DNA of 64,000 nt, from positions 62,001 through 126,000 of the forward strand of contig NZ_BAKJ01000004.1 of the NCBI RefSeq assembly GCF_000614125.1. The letters run 5' to 3'. Position numbers and translations under genes: made by a program. The notes under the pieces are model-generated. The model saw nothing but the letters and a program-made list of their open reading frames with translations. It was not told the DNA's origin and ran no database searches. Source of the stretch: Bacteroides rodentium JCM 16496. GTDB taxonomy: Bacteria; Bacteroidota; Bacteroidia; Bacteroidales; Bacteroidaceae. Of the stretch, positions 38,066-46,096 are shown one piece after another (within the stretch, counting starts at the first letter, position 1; each line of letters starts with the position of its first letter).

Positions 38066-38152
38066 AAGTGAAGGTGGAATTTTCCACTTTCCACCTCTTT
38101 CTACGCGCGCGTGTGTGTGTGAGGCCGGAAGGCCACTGTACCCACTGTACCA
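36571..38152. repeat. Long inverted repeat enclosing the DUF3987 coding part
   Basis: The left arm (36571-36623) and right arm (38105-38152) are inverted copies: an identical 18-base core CCTCACACACACACGCGC at the inner end and GTACAGT-type repeats at the outer end. The left arm is inside the gene's linker; the right arm lies 40 bases past the stop. Arms like this could allow inversion or exchange of the enclosed 1.5 kb. Confidence 0.7.
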
Positions 38153-38190
38153 ATGAACCGAATTTAGTGGAAAGTGGAAAGGTAAAAGTA

Positions 38191-38245
38191 TAGAGGTTTA
38201 CGACAGCCGTATAGAGGTTTATGACAGCCGCATAGAGGTTTAAGG
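38191..38245. repeat. Tandem 21-base repeats
   Basis: Two full units TAGAGGTTTAnGACAGCCGn at 38191-38211 and 38212-38232 and a partial third at 38233-38245. The core TAGAGGTTTA is the complement of that in the array at 8799-8840. They overlap the last codons of the DUF4248 gene on the other strand. Confidence 0.75.
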
Positions 38246-38470
38246 CTCGCCCAGCAGCTCTACAATCAGCCTTACCTGGGCAGGCGTATAGGAACGGGAA
38301 CGGGAGGAGACGCCCAGGTCGGACAGTCCGTCGCGCAGGCCGGGACAAAGGTCAATCCAATGTTTCAGCTTGCGGAACGCGGCTTCCGGGCAAAGATTGG
38401 GACAATAAATCTGGGCAAGTTCGGTACGCCCGTAGGTACGGATTACAAAAGGATTCATATCTGCATTCAT
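38240..38470 (-). CDS. DUF4248 family protein
   Basis: The 76 residues (FVIRTYGRTELAQIYCPNLC, AAFRKLKHWIDLCPGL, YTPAQVRLIVELLGEP) match DUF4248, small Bacteroides proteins found next to HU-like, amidase and VirE-like genes. The fold looks like a helix-turn-helix. It is transcribed opposite to its neighbours, so it may repress the module; that is inference. Confidence 0.85.
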   Translation of the reverse strand: MNADMNPFVIRTYGRTELAQIYCPNLCPEAAFRKLKHWIDLCPGLRDGLSDLGVSSRSRSYTPAQVRLIVELLGEP

Positions 38471-38599
38471 ATTGATTTTTCCTTCAAATATAGCTATAAA
38501 TTATGACATTTACACCTCTGCAAACAGAAATAACCGACTGAAACCGACCGAAATGTACCCGAACCTTCCGAAACAGACCAACTGCCTTTCCCGGTGCCT

Positions 38600-38607
38600 T
38601 ATCTTTG
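38600..38607 (+). promoter_or_regulatory. -7 box for the HU-like gene
   Basis: TATCTTTG fits TAnnTTTG and lies 65 bases before the ATG at 38673. The leader between them includes an A/T-rich TTTAATTTTTAACTTTTAAT string common before Bacteroides genes. Confidence 0.5.
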
Positions 38608-38672
38608 CAACGTAAGGTTCACCCAAGAACCCACTTAATGTTTAATTTTTAACTTTTAATTTTTAATTATTT

Positions 38673-39147
38673 ATGATTCGTTACAAAAAGTATCAAATGA
38701 AGGCGAAAAAAGCCCGCTGAAAGGCCTCTGGTATGCACGCCCGGTAATCGAAGAGACCTTCGAAATTGAAAAACTCGCCCGCCACATGGCCAATCACAAC
38801 ACCCCCTACTCCGCAGGTGTCATCAAAGGGGTACTGGCCGACATGGTGGCCTGCATCAAGGAACTGATTCTGGACGGCAAGAACGTGAAGCTGGACGACC
38901 TCGCCATCTTCTCCGTAGGGATTGTCAGCAAGAAGGGGGCGCAGTCTGCCGCCGAGTTCTCGCTGGCCAACAACGTGAAAGGCTGAAGCTCCGCGCACGC
39001 GCCACGGGCGACCTGAGCAATGCCAAAATCAACCTGGACGGACAGATGAAGGAGGCTTCGGCATACAACGTGGACGACGGCGGAAATGGCGGCGGCGGAA
39101 ATAGCGGCGGAAACGACGGAGACCAGGGGGAAAATCCGTTGGGATAA
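38673..39147 (+). CDS. HU-like DNA-binding protein (two frameshifts)
   Basis: Restoring one G in ATGAAGG|CGAAA (about 38699) and one in AAAGG|CTGAAG (about 38984) gives one 158-residue protein. It starts MIRYKKYQMKGEKSPLKGL and has the HU-related core ETFEIEKLARHMANHN and VKLDDLAIFSVG, followed by KLRARATGDLSNAKIN and a glycine/asparagine-rich tail. Such HU-HIG proteins bind DNA and sit beside amidase genes in many Bacteroides capsule regions. Both breaks are the loss of one G from three, so I treat the gene as intact. Confidence 0.82.
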
Positions 39148-39193
39148 GGGATAAGGATTAAGGATTAGTGATTAATGTTTAGTGATTGATGTT

Positions 39194-39304
39194 ATGAAGG
39201 AAGAGAAAGAATCTAAGAAGTCTGTATGGGGAATTATCCTCAAAGTAATCATCACCGTAGCCACCGCCATTGCGGGAGCTTTGGGTCTGGGCGCCTGCAA
39301 GTAA
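39194..39304 (+). CDS. Smalltalk-like 36-residue membrane protein
   Basis: The frame reads KKSVWGIILKVIITVATAIA and ends LGLGACK: a charged start, one hydrophobic helix and a final cysteine. This is the pattern of the small Bacteroides proteins annotated as smalltalk proteins, which lie between HU-like and amidase genes. It ends 2 bases before the amidase start. Function unknown; a lipobox-like GAC near the end is too C-terminal for a usual lipoprotein. Confidence 0.72.
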   Translation: MKEEKESKKSVWGIILKVIITVATAIAGALGLGACK

Positions 39305-39306
39305 TC

Positions 39307-39723
39307 ATGCGCACGATTACCCTGCTTATTGTCCATTGCTCGGCCACGCCTCAGGGCGTGGGCCTGAGCTTTGAGGACTGCCGCCGTGACCACATCCGGC
39401 ACCGCGGCTTCAGCGACATCGGCTACCACTTCTACCTGACCCGCGACGGCGAGATTCACCGCGGTCGTCCGTTGGAGAAGGTGGGTGCGCATTGCCTCCA
39501 CCACAACCGGCATTCCATAGGTATCTGCTACGAAGGGGGACTGGATGCCGCAAGCCGACCCGCCGACACCCGCACACCGGCACAAAAGGCATCGCTCATT
39601 GCCCTTCTGCGGGAGTTGAGACGCCTTTTCCCGCATGCGCTGATTGTAGGGCACCACGACCTGAACCCCGTGAAGCCCTGCCCCTGCTTCGAGGCGGAGA
39701 AGGAGTACAGGGGGATTATTTAG
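39307..39723 (+). CDS. N-acetylmuramoyl-L-alanine amidase
   Basis: The 138 residues are a compact amidase-2 domain: LLIVHCSATP (zinc His), GYHFYLTRDGEIHRGRP, GAHCLHHNRHSIGICYEGG and LIVGHHDLNPVKPCPCF (second His and Cys). It cuts the amide bond between MurNAc and the stem peptide. There is no signal peptide, so export would need a lysis or holin-like route, perhaps linked to the preceding small membrane protein. This gene type is common at Bacteroides capsule loci. Confidence 0.92.
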   Translation: MRTITLLIVHCSATPQGVGLSFEDCRRDHIRHRGFSDIGYHFYLTRDGEIHRGRPLEKVGAHCLHHNRHSIGICYEGGLDAASRPADTRTPAQKASLIALLRELRRLFPHALIVGHHDLNPVKPCPCFEAEKEYRGII

Positions 39724-39738
39724 CGGATGATGCTTTAT

Positions 39739-39859
39739 GATAATTATTTCAGGCGCGGATGACGCGGATAATTTAATTTCACGTCCTCAGAAACATTGCA
39801 TCAGGTAAGAAAAACATAAACTCTGTGTTGTCTGTGTCATCTGCATCTGAAAAATTATC
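39739..39859. repeat. Imperfect palindromic repeat, GCAGATGACnC type
   Basis: The left arm (39739-39778, GATAATTATTTCAGG and GGATGACGCGGAT) and right arm (39821-39859, complement GATAATTTTTCAG and GATGACACAGA) are imperfect inverted copies around a 42-base loop. The region 39724-40388 holds no gene; besides this repeat and the MITE-like copy I see nothing functional. Confidence 0.6.
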
Positions 39860-40019
39860 TCCTGATTAATTCGCCGAATAGTTACTCCGACCTTCCCCCC
39901 GGCTGTCCGAGAACTGAAATTTGCTATCGCTTTGATGCGGAACTAAAAAAAATCAGAATGTGTTCCGGCATTGAGCAGAAGCAATGTTAATTCCTTAAGT
40001 ATATGTTGAAATTTAGTTT

Positions 40020-40215
40020 ATATTACAATAGTATCTGAATTCCCCTCCTCCGGGGAGGAGGGGTGCCCAACGGGCGGGGTGTAGGGAGCATAAAACAATG
40101 AAAAATAGTACAGTGCGTATCGCTACCACCTCCCCCTACGGGTACTCCTCCTCCCCGGAGGAGGAGAATGAAGATACCATTGTATTTTTTCGCAAACCAA
40201 TTCTGTTCGACTATA
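40020..40215. mobile_element. MITE-like element, one end truncated
   Basis: The right end is TTTTTCGCAAACCAATTCTG then TTCGACTATA, the terminal inverted repeat of the complete copy at 58363-58593, in opposite orientation. Inside are the two G+C palindromes (CCTCCTCCGGGGAGGAGG) and the shared spacer GCATAAAACAATGAAAAATA. The left terminal repeat is replaced by GTTGAAATTTAGTTTATAT, also seen at 44500. Confidence 0.7.
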
Positions 40216-40388
40216 CATCATTTGGTCTTACTTACAAAAGATCGCATTGACAACAAGCATTCTTTACCTCCTCGCTTCCTTTAAAAGTTAAACACTCTAA
40301 CGCTTTCCGGGTACAAAAGTTAATCTGATGGGTAGGATATTTGAATCCTCCATGATATATTATCATAATACTCAAATTTTATTATTCC

Positions 40389-40934
40389 CTATAATGCTTT
40401 GTCCACTACTTCGATAAGGTCGGGATGGACGGTGGCCATGGCCACGGCGATGACACCTTGTATCTCTACCACCACACGACGGTCGCGGGCACCCTTCACC
40501 TTCTGGTAAATGCCTTCCTGCCCCTTGAACTCCCCACCGGTGACACGGACGCGGGTGCCTTTCTTCAGGTTCAGTTCGTCGGGCCGGAAGTACAGAAGAT
40601 GGTCGTTGTAAGTGCCGGACACGGCGATGAAACGCTGCATCTGGCTGTCGGGAACAATGATTTTCTGCCCGCTGCGGCTGTCGGTGATGTATTGCAGCCA
40701 ACTGACCTGCGACTTCACGCGCTGCACCTCGGAAGGACAGGCATGGACAAAGACCAGACTGTGGACGGCAGGCACCAGCTCACGGACTTTCTTCCCCCGC
40801 TTCACGCTTACCTTGTACTGCATGGGGACAAAACAGCCCAGCCTTTCCCGTTCGAGCAGCTTCACGGCCTCGAGCTCCCTGCGGTAAGTGGCACGCATGG
40901 CATACCATATTTCGGTTTCTTTCTCTATTTCCAT
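40389..40934 (-). CDS. UpxY-family transcription antiterminator (NusG-like)
   Basis: The 181 residues have a NusG N-terminal domain (WYAMRATYRRELEAVKLLER, LGCFVPMQY, HSLVFVHA) and a C-terminal KOW domain (VRVTGGEFKGQEGIYQKVKG). UpxY proteins load on RNA polymerase in the leader of their own capsule operon and keep it from stopping early. The capsule genes at 33 kb and below lie on the same strand but 7.5 kb downstream, with other genes between. No UpxZ gene is visible. Confidence 0.88.
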   Translation of the reverse strand: MEIEKETEIWYAMRATYRRELEAVKLLERERLGCFVPMQYKVSVKRGKKVRELVPAVHSLVFVHACPSEVQRVKSQVSWLQYITDSRSGQKIIVPDSQMQRFIAVSGTYNDHLLYFRPDELNLKKGTRVRVTGGEFKGQEGIYQKVKGARDRRVVVEIQGVIAVAMATVHPDLIEVVDKAL

Positions 40935-41044
40935 CTGTGGCTATTTACCGGGCAAATATAAGAAAAACTCGCTCACATACGGATGGATTTCGCAGGAATT
41001 AAAATTAAAAAGTTAAAATCGTTATTTATGGGGTCAGAACTCTT

Positions 41045-41139
41045 TTCACCACAGAGTTACACAGAGTATCTCAGAGTTCTTTTGTTGATAATCAAAAGTA
41101 AAAGTCATCTCTGTGCTACTCTGTGTCCTCTGTGGTGAA
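41045..41139. repeat. CACAGAG-type palindromic repeat
   Basis: Arms at 41045-41076 and 41109-41139 are inverted copies (TTCACCACAGAGTTACACAG against its complement) of the same type as 144-246. It lies between the 3' end of carB and the start of the UpxY gene, which are transcribed in the same direction, so it may separate the two transcripts. Confidence 0.82.
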
Positions 41140-41169
41140 TTATGACACATCCTCCGAAGCGGTAAACTA

Positions 41170-44100
41170 TCATTTGTACTCCGCCCACGACTTAATAGCC
41201 AAATCATCCGGCGTCATCGTGCAGAATGCATGGATAAACGCACTTGCCAGACGGGCATTCGTTATCAGCGGAATATTGAGGTCGATGGCGGCGCGGCGTA
41301 TCTTGTAGCCGTTGTCCAGCTCGCCTGCGGTGAGGTTCTTCGGAATATTGACCACCATGTCTATCTCCTTGCGGTGCAGCATGTCGAGTGCCTGCGGCTG
41401 GCGTTCGGGTTCGCTGGGCCAGTAGACGCGTGTATTCTCCACACCGTTCTCCGTAAGGAAGTTGCTGCTGCCGCCCGTGGCAAATATCCTGTATCCTTTC
41501 TTCTGAAGCATACGCGCGGCAGAAAGCATGTCCACCTTCTGCTTCGGGGTGCCGGTGGAAAGCAGGACGTTCTTCTCCGGAATGCGGTAGCCCACGGAGA
41601 GCATCGCCTTGAGAATGGCGCAGGAAGTATCGCTGCCGATGCAACCCACCTCGCCCGTACTTGCCATATCCACCCCCAGCACCGGGTCGGCCTTCTGCAG
41701 ACGGTTGAAGGAGAACTGGCTCGCTTTGATGCTACATAGTCCAGGTCGAACAGGTTCTTGTCCGGCTTCTGCACCGGGATGCCGAGCATCACCTTCGTGG
41801 CCAGCTCGATGAGGTTTATCTTCAGCACCTTGCTGACAAACGGGAACGAACGGCTGGCGCGGAGATTGCACTCAATCACCTTGATGTCGTTCTCGCGTGC
41901 CAGGTACTGGATGTTGAACGGGCCGGAGATGTTCAGCTCGCGGGCAATCTCACGGCTGATGCGCTTGATGCGGCGCACCGTCTCCACATACAGCTTCTGC
42001 GGCGGGAACTGGATGGTAGCGTCACCGGAATGCACCCCGGCAAACTCGATATGCTCACTGATGGCGTATGCGATAATCTCCCCGCCTTGCGCCACGGCAT
42101 CCATCTCCACCTCCTTGGCATGCTCGATGAACTGGCTTACCACGACGGGATGTTTCTTGCTGACATTCGCCGCCAACTTTAGGAAGCGTTCCAGCTCCTC
42201 CCGGTTGGAACAGACGTTCATCGCGGCGCCGGACAACACGTAGCTGGGACGGACCAATACCGGGAAGCCCACCTTATCCACAAAGGCGTTGATGTCCTCC
42301 AGGGAGGTAAGCGCCCGCCATTCGGGCTGGTCTACGCCAATGCGGTCGAGCATGGCGGAGAACTTGTCACGGTCTTCGGCATTGTCGATGCTCTTGGCGC
42401 TTGTGCCGAGAATAGGTACCTTCTGCGCATCGAGGCGCAGGGCAAGGTTGTTCGGTATCTGACCGCCGGTAGAGACAATCACCCCGTGGGGATTCTCCAG
42501 CTCGAGGATATCCATCACACGCTCGAAGGTAAGTTCGTCGAAGTAAAGACGGTCGCACATGTCATAGTCCGTAGACACGGTTTCGGGATTGTAGTTTATC
42601 ATGACACTGCGGTAGCCTTCCTGGCGGATGGTATTCAATGCCTGCACGCCGCACCAGTCGAACTCTACGGAAGAACCGATGCGGTAGGCGCCGGAACCCA
42701 ATACGACGATGGACTTGCGGTCGCCAAGGTAACGGACATCATTTGCCGTGCCGCTATACGTCAGGTAGAGGTAGTTGGTCTGTGCGGGATATTCGGCGGC
42801 AAGGGTATCTATCTGCTTCACCACGGGCAGAATGCCTGCACGCTTGCGGAAATTGCGGACGGCAAGGATGGCTTCTTCGCCGTCCATTGCCTGCTCCAGG
42901 CCGAGGGCACGGGCTATCTGGAAATCGGAGAAGCCTTGCACTTTGGCTTTACGCAATAAGTCCACGGGGACAATGGACAATGGACAATTGACAATTGACA
43001 ATTGACAATTGACAATTGACGATTGACAATGGACATTCTTTTCACCATCCACTGCCCAGGAGTGCAACTCCCTTGATGTCTTCATGATGTTCATCAGCTT
43101 CTCCAGGAACCAGCGGTCTATCTTGGTCAGCCCGTGCACCTGGTCCACCGTATATCCGGCACGGAAGGCTTTGGAGATGACAAAGATACGCTTGTCCGTG
43201 GGTTCGCGCAGGGCCTTGTCCAAATCGGCAATCACCAGTTCCTTGTTCTCCACAAAGCCGTGCATGCCCTGGCCTATCATGCGCAAGCCTTTCTGGATGG
43301 CCTCTTCGAAAGTACGCCCGATGGCCATCACCTCGCCTACCGACTTCATGCTCGACCCCAGCTCCTTGTCCACGCCGTGGAACTTGCCCAAATCCCAACG
43401 CGGTATCTTGCAGACCACATAGTCCAGGGCAGGTTCGAAGAAAGCGCTTGTGGTCTTCGTCACGGAGTTGTTCAAGTCGAACAGGCCATAGCCCAAACCG
43501 AGTTTGGCGGCCACAAAGGCAAGCGGATAACCCGTTGCCTTAGAGGCCAGTGCAGAGGAGCGGCTCAAGCGTGCGTTCACCTCGATTACGCGGTAGTCCT
43601 CGCTCATCGGGTCGTAGGCATACTGCACGTTGCACTCTCCCACAATGCCGATGTGACGGATGATGCGGATAGCGAGTTCGCGGAGCTTGTGGTAGTCCGT
43701 ATTGCTCAACGTCTGTGACGGGGCAATAACGATGGACTCGCCCGTATGGATGCCCAGCGGGTCGAAGTTCTCCATGTTGCAGACCGTGATGCAGTTGTCA
43801 AAACGGTCGCGCACCACCTCGTATTCCACTTCCTTCCAGCCCTTCAATGATTTCTCCACCAACACCTGCGGGGAGAAGGAGAAGGCTTTCTCCACCAGCA
43901 CATTCAGCTCTTCTTCATTGTCGCAGAAGCCCGAGCCCAGTCCGCCAAGCGCGTAGGCGGCACGGACAATGACCGGGTATCCCAGTTCGCGGGCTGCGCG
44001 GCGGGCATCTGCCGCATTCTCCACAGCTTCGCTCTTGATGGTCTTTACATCAATCTCATTCAGTTTCCGCACAAAGATTTCACGGTCCTCCGTGTCGATG

Positions 44101-44465
44101 ATGGCCTGCACGGGAGTGCCGAGAACCGTCACGCCGTACTTTTCGAAAATCTTGTCTTTGTAGAGGGACACACCGCAGTTCAGTGCCGTCTGTCCGCCAA
44201 AGGCAAGCATGATGCCGTCCGGACGTTCTTTCTCTATCACCTTCTCCACGAAGTAAGGAGTGACGGGCAGGAAGTAAATCTGGTCGGCAACGCCCTCCGA
44301 GGTCTGTACTGTGGCAATGTTCGGATTGATGAGAACCGTGTAGATACCTTCCTCCTTCAATGCCTTGAGCGCCTGCGAACCGGAGTAGTCAAACTCTCCT
44401 GCCTCACCGATTTTCAGTGCACCGGAACCAAGCAGCAGGACTTTCTTTATATTGTTTTCTTTCAT
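41170..44465 (-). CDS. carB: Carbamoyl phosphate synthase large subunit (frameshifted near 41735)
   Basis: The enzyme makes carbamoyl phosphate from bicarbonate, ATP and ammonia passed from CarA, feeding pyrimidine and arginine synthesis. Both ATP-grasp halves are present ([20 protein letters not shown] and [20 protein letters not shown]), followed by the MGS-like allosteric domain. The main frame breaks near 41735; one base in GTAGC|ATCAAAGCG restores [13 protein letters not shown] and the end at 41170, 1098 residues. An extra segment of about 21 residues ([18 protein letters not shown]) is coded by 7-base repeats at 42969-43035. Confidence 0.93.
42969..43035. repeat. 7-base tandem repeat inside carB
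   Basis: About nine units of ACAATTG/ACAATGG lie in frame inside the carB coding sequence between its two halves. Three units make 21 bases, so the translation cycles as NCQLSIV. Nine units keep the frame; gain or loss of one unit would break it. The same repeat occurs twice in carA. Confidence 0.85.
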
Positions 44466-44560
44466 TTGTCTTTCTATCTAAAACCTAAATTAAGCAGATG
44501 TTGAAATTTAGTTTATATAGTATCTAAATTCCCCTCATTTACTTTCCATTATCAATTTCC

Positions 44561-45712
44561 TTAGAGCAGCTTCACGAACTCGTCGAAAAGGAACTCCGTA
44601 TCCGTCGGCCCGCTGGCAGCTTCGGGATGGAACTGTGCGGAGAACCAGGGATTGCGTTTGTGGCGGATTCCTTCATTGGAACCATCGTTCATATTGATGA
44701 AAAGCGGTTCCCAGTCTGCTGTCAGCGTGTCGTTGTCTACGGCATACCCATGATTCTGCGAGGTGATGAAGCAACGTTCCGTACCCACCATGCGCACCGG
44801 CTGGTTATGGCTGCGGTGGCCGTATTTCAGTTTGTATATCTTGGCGCCCCCCGCCTTGGAAAGCAACTGGTTTCCCATACAGATGCCGAAGATGGGCAGT
44901 TTCTCGTTCTGCATTGCCTTGCGGATATTCTGCACGGCAGCATCGCAGGTATCGGGGTCACCGGGACCGTTGGAGATGAACAGCCCGTCGAACTCCAGCC
45001 CGGTATAGTCATAGTCCCAAGGAACTCGAATCACTTCTACGCCACGCTTCAGCAGGCAGCGGATGATGTTGTGCTTGACACCGCAATCCACAAGGAGCAC
45101 GCGCTTCAATGGACAATTGACAATGGACAATTGACAATTGAGCTGCGCTGTGGGGGTGTTGACGTCAAAATGACGGCTTTCTGTTCCGGTGTATACAATG
45201 ATGTCCTTGCAACTTACCTTGTCCACATAGTTTATTTCACCATACTTATTGTCCATTGTCAATTGTCCATTGTCCATTGTCAATTGTTCATTGTCAAAGA
45301 CAATACGTCCCATCATCACTCCATGCTCGCGGAGCACCTTTGTCAGTTCGCGGGTATCGATGCCCGTGATGCCCGGAATCTGTTCGCGTTTCAGCCAGTC
45401 GCCAAGGCTTTCCACGGCATTCCAATGGCTGTAGTTTTCGCTGTAATCGCTTACGATAATGGCTTCGGCATGGATGTGCCCGCTCTCCATGAACGTGGCA
45501 AGCCCGTTCGGTTCGAGCGTGAAAGGCGGCACACCGTAATTGCCCACCAAGGGATAGGTGAGCGTCATCAGCTGTCCGGCATACGAAGGGTCGGTCAGGC
45601 TTTCGGGATAACCCGTCATGGCTGTGTTGAAGACCACCTCTCCCGCTACCGGCTTTTCAAAGCCGAACGACTTGCCGTGGAACACGGTGCCGTCGTCCAG
45701 GAGAAGCCTCAC
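44561..45712 (-). CDS. carA: Carbamoyl phosphate synthase small subunit
   Basis: The glutaminase subunit supplies ammonia to CarB. The N-terminal domain starts RLLLDDGTVFHGKSFGFEKP; the class I amidotransferase domain has the nucleophile in PIFGICMGNQLL and the His/Glu pair near FSAQFHPEAASGP. The marked start is GTG at 45712, inside the end of a repeat element; a longer form from ATG 45778 would need a one-base shift within G runs. Two segments ([15 protein letters not shown] and [15 protein letters not shown]) come from 7-base repeats. carB follows on the same strand. Confidence 0.92.
   Translation of the reverse strand: MRLLLDDGTVFHGKSFGFEKPVAGEVVFNTAMTGYPESLTDPSYAGQLMTLTYPLVGNYGVPPFTLEPNGLATFMESGHIHAEAIIVSDYSENYSHWNAVESLGDWLKREQIPGITGIDTRELTKVLREHGVMMGRIVFDNEQLTMDNGQLTMDNKYGEINYVDKVSCKDIIVYTGTESRHFDVNTPTAQLNCQLSIVNCPLKRVLLVDCGVKHNIIRCLLKRGVEVIRVPWDYDYTGLEFDGLFISNGPGDPDTCDAAVQNIRKAMQNEKLPIFGICMGNQLLSKAGGAKIYKLKYGHRSHNQPVRMVGTERCFITSQNHGYAVDNDTLTADWEPLFINMNDGSNEGIRHKRNPWFSAQFHPEAASGPTDTEFLFDEFVKLL
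45108..45142. repeat. 7-base tandem repeat inside carA, first copy
   Basis: Five units of CAATTGA/CAATGGA lie in the carA coding sequence and encode [13 protein letters not shown] on the minus strand. The adjoining bases 45142-45160 contain a string, ACACCCCCACAGCGCAGC on the complement, also found inside the gltB-gltD element at 55028-55045. Confidence 0.8.
45249..45297. repeat. 7-base tandem repeat inside carA, second copy
   Basis: Seven units of TTGTCCA/TTGTCAA lie in frame in carA and encode [15 protein letters not shown]. They fall in the linker between the N-terminal domain and the amidotransferase domain, where extra residues may be tolerated. Confidence 0.8.
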
Positions 45713-46096
45713 TCCCTTCCCCTCCCCCGTAGAGGGGGGAAGAAGTTACATTCACTTTGTCACTGTTGTTATTCATAAATATATTGTTAGTCAAATCATT
45801 ATTCTATTACAATTCAAATTCTATCTCCTATTGCAGTGTACTATTTTTCATTGCTTTATGTTCCCTACCACCCCGCCCGTTGGGCACCCCTCCTCCCCGG
45901 AGGAGGGGAATTGAGATACTCGCTCTATTCGCTTTTTTTTCGCAAATCATTTCTGTTCTACTATAATGCAAATCGCACATATTGATAATCAGCGGATTGG
46001 TTAAAACTATATTTGCGTAATTTGTGTAATTTGCGTTCCATTGCAGTTCTATCTCCTCCCCCTCTACGGGGGAGGGGGCTGGGGGGAGAGGCTTTA
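45700..46096. mobile_element. Hairpin-ended element between purF and carA, with a nested MITE
   Basis: On the coding (minus) strand the element begins with TAAAGCCTCTCCCCCC, whose TAA is the purF stop, then CCCTCCCCCGTAGAGGGGGA. It ends with CTACGGGGGAGGGG and GTGAGGCTT, whose GTG is the carA start. The ends match the element between gltB and gltD (54879-55089). A truncated MITE (45830-45965) sits within it. No coding capacity is seen. Confidence 0.72.
45830..45965. mobile_element. Truncated MITE copy nested in the purF-carA spacer
   Basis: It shares with the 58363 copy the middle (GTGTACTATTTTTCATTGCT, CCCGCCCGTTGGGCACCCCT, the CTCCTCCCCGGAGGAGG palindrome) and the right end (TTTCGCAAATCATTTCTG then TTCTACTATA). 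The left half is missing. Confidence 0.7.

Noticed and set aside
36219..38193. Long alternative frames on both strands in the G+C-rich primase-like region and in carB/gltB
   Set aside because: They lack stop codons because of base composition; their residues are low-complexity (Arg/His/Pro-rich) and match no family.
40935..41170. Possible invertible promoter upstream of UpxY
   Set aside because: The palindrome at 41045-41139 has a TAnnTTTG-like string in its loop, but it lacks a -33 partner, the arms are of a common intergenic repeat type, and no invertase gene is nearby.
42486..44465. Open frames on the plus strand across carB
   Set aside because: They are the antisense of a conserved gene and have no start context.
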